From the NCBI GenBank assembly GCA_023231475.1, contig JALJEE010002679.1:1-64000 (forward strand): a DNA stretch of 64,000 nt, read 5' to 3'. Position 1 is the first letter of the stretch. Each line of letters begins with the position of its first letter. Source of the stretch: Seison nebaliae. Lineage: Eukaryota; Rotifera; Pararotatoria; Seisonacea; Seisonidae. The notes under the pieces are model-generated. The model was given only the letters and a program-made list of their open reading frames with translations. It was not told where the DNA came from and did no database searches. Shown in pieces: positions 62,101 through 64,000 of the stretch. A program made the position numbers and the translations under genes.

Positions 62101-62920
62101 TCCTCTCTCCTTCTTCCACTTTGAAGAAGTTTTTGAAAGTTTGTTATGAAGAGAAGCTCCTCTAGATTATTTCCTTCATGAACATCCCCGATCGACATTT
62201 AACAAGTTCTTTTAAAGTGTCTACTAAATTAATTATGAACTTTTCATCTCAAATCGACCATCAATCCTTCCACCATAATCACACCCCAATCTCCTTCCAA
62301 ACTTAATGCGCTCTCCCCATTTTTATGATTCGTATTCGTGGACGAATTTCGTCTATCCCAAATTCCCAAATTTCCACAATTTAATTGGACTAATTCTTTT
62401 TTACTTTTTCATATATATATTTTCAATACCTTCTACTTTTTACGGAGAATTTTGTTTAAATTCGTTGGTCAAAAATGTCAGCAGAAAAATTAGATAATCG
62501 TTTATTTGTATATTATTAATCGTGTTTGTTCAATTTCTGGTTTTAGATACGATGAAACTTTCGTATTAAATTATTTATTCTTTTCTTTCTTCTTGGGGAT
62601 TTGGATAGACGACTGAGCGGTGGGATGTAGACCAACGTTGCTCTTTCTTCTTCTACTTCTAATCGTTTTTCGTTCTTCCGAAAAATATTTTTGGAAAATT
62701 CCGTTTTTCTCATATAAATGTCAGAATTGGTATATTAGTACGTTCTTATTGTTCAACAATAATTTATATTATTTTTATGTATATGTCAGTTATATAATAT
62801 GATATAAATCTATGTGGAACTCCTATGTGTACATTGGCCACGAAATCTGCTAGATTACTGTGTTAACCATCGCAAATATTCCCTTCCCATTCTCATTTAA
62901 TATCAGTTGGTTCTTTTTAG

Positions 62921-62944
62921 TTGGTTGGTTGGTTGGTTGGTTGG
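62921..62944. repeat. (TTGG)n microsatellite
   Basis: Six TTGG units in a row. Confidence 0.9.
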
Positions 62945-64000
62945 TCGTCGTTTCTATACAGAAATACCCTCTGTAATTCACTATAATTCATTCATCATGT
63001 TCTCTTCCGTTTGCGACAACCTTCACCATCCCTTACACAATCATTCGTCTAACACAATTTAATATAGGATGAACAAAGAAGACTTTCATTGACAAGAGGT
63101 AAAAAAATAGAAAACTGGCAATCGCTTTTCAACCCTAATGAATTATTATAGAATTTTCTTTTCCATTATGTCTAATCCTCGTCATGTAGATTTATAATAT
63201 TAGATGGTTTGCTTCCGATCTCCGATACTTCAATTGTCTGCGTGACAGTATCAATAAAGTTTTTGTAGAAAACTAAAGGAGATGAAGGAGATTTTTCTGT
63301 TCTTTAGGGATATTCGTAACTTCTCTTCTTCTTCCAATATATTTTATACGCAGCAGTCCTTAAAAGAATTTCTTTGAATTCGCCCTTCCAATATTGTGTT
63401 TAGTTATAATTTGTTTTTACGAGATTGTGTTGAAATAATTAACAGACGTCGAGTTAAGAGTTCAAATAGACAATAATTTTACGAAAATACGTTTTCAATG
63501 TTTTTAATCATTCTTTAGGATAATTATAGTTATTTGGAAATTGGGATTAGTTGAAAATTGTATTAAATTAGTGATTGATAATAGAATTTGTAATGTAGAA
63601 ATTGTAGAAATAATTGAAACGAAATGATAATAAGATTAGAAGAAGAATATCGCTCATCACTCATTGTGAGAATGTTTCTGATTTGAGAAAGATCTCGAAG
63701 TCAATAGGTATTCTTGTGAAGTAGTATAATAGAGACTATTTTCTTATTTAGAATTATGCAACCATACCACATCTCCTAGTGCTTCTCATGATGAGAAAGA
63801 GGAATGAGAAGATAATAGAGGAAAAATGAAGAATAAGTTTGACCTTGTCAATGTCTGTATATTCATCACAACTAACCGCTACAAATAATTCAATTTTCTT
63901 CATTTCTTCTTCATCATCTTATTTAGAATTTGAATGACATGTTGATGAGAATGCGTTCCATTCGAAATTGGTTCTTTTCATTTTACTCAAACTCTTTCTC

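Larger units (their letters stand above)
55721..64000. other. Long intergenic region, no gene recognised
   Basis: About 8.3 kb of AT-rich sequence. Open frames (for example 56540-56743, 56848-57192, 57311-57595, 59090-59332, 60458-60688, 60923-61153) are short, lack domains and do not connect by GTT-type introns into anything I recognise. Microsatellites are present: AC-rich at 59095-59135, (AT)n near 61378-61400 and (TTGG)n at 62921-62944. A stretch at about 55870-55935 on the minus strand is open and exon-like just upstream of the XLF-like gene; it could be a further exon of it. Confidence 0.5.

Overview
The window comes from an AT-rich invertebrate animal genome: intron-containing genes, large AT-rich intergenic stretches, many short microsatellites, and only animal protein families. 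Enkurin, an ARL13-like protein, two C2HC zinc-finger proteins typical of cilia and sperm, and near-perfect RFX X-box motifs point to an animal that builds motile cilia or flagellate sperm. I cannot fix the phylum from sequence alone. No retrovirus-like element, reverse transcriptase, CRISPR array, rRNA or tRNA was recognised.

Layout. 1-190: array of a 15-base motif repeated about every 30 bases. 3.8-7.3 kb: APC2 (anaphase-promoting complex) as one long exon. 11.5-13.8 kb: PDE8-like phosphodiesterase in six exons. 13.8-23.9 kb: gene-poor, with two adjacent foldback-type elements at 20.6-22.6 kb. 24-25.7 kb: neuropeptide F/Y-type GPCR. 27-36.8 kb: compact cluster of VLCAD (+), HP1 (-), phosphoserine-phosphatase-like (+), TMEM170 (+), enkurin (-), ARL13-like (+), ZC2HC1 (-) and ZNF474-like (-). 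39.2-43.7 kb: type I PIP5K in 15 exons. 46.3-48.5 kb: single-exon mucin-like membrane protein. 49.4-54.5 kb: two tandem carboxypeptidase B-type zymogens. 54.8-55.7 kb: XLF/NHEJ1-like DNA-repair factor (-). 55.8-64 kb: no gene recognised.

Two themes stand out. First, splicing is unusual. I placed 58 introns by protein homology and reading frame, mostly 31-65 nt long. About 52 start with GTT rather than the usual GTA or GTG; for nine of the ten multi-exon genes the summed exon lengths from a proposed start codon divide exactly by three with an open frame. Several introns are multiples of three without a stop and so pass as coding in a naive ORF scan. Second, the compact cluster joins ciliary genes that share X-box promoters with two proteins whose catalytic motifs are lost: a phosphoserine phosphatase homologue lacking its nucleophilic aspartate and an ARL13 homologue lacking its P-loop lysine.

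Exon coordinates are my own hand reconstruction. Functional names rest on recalled family sequences, not on a database search.
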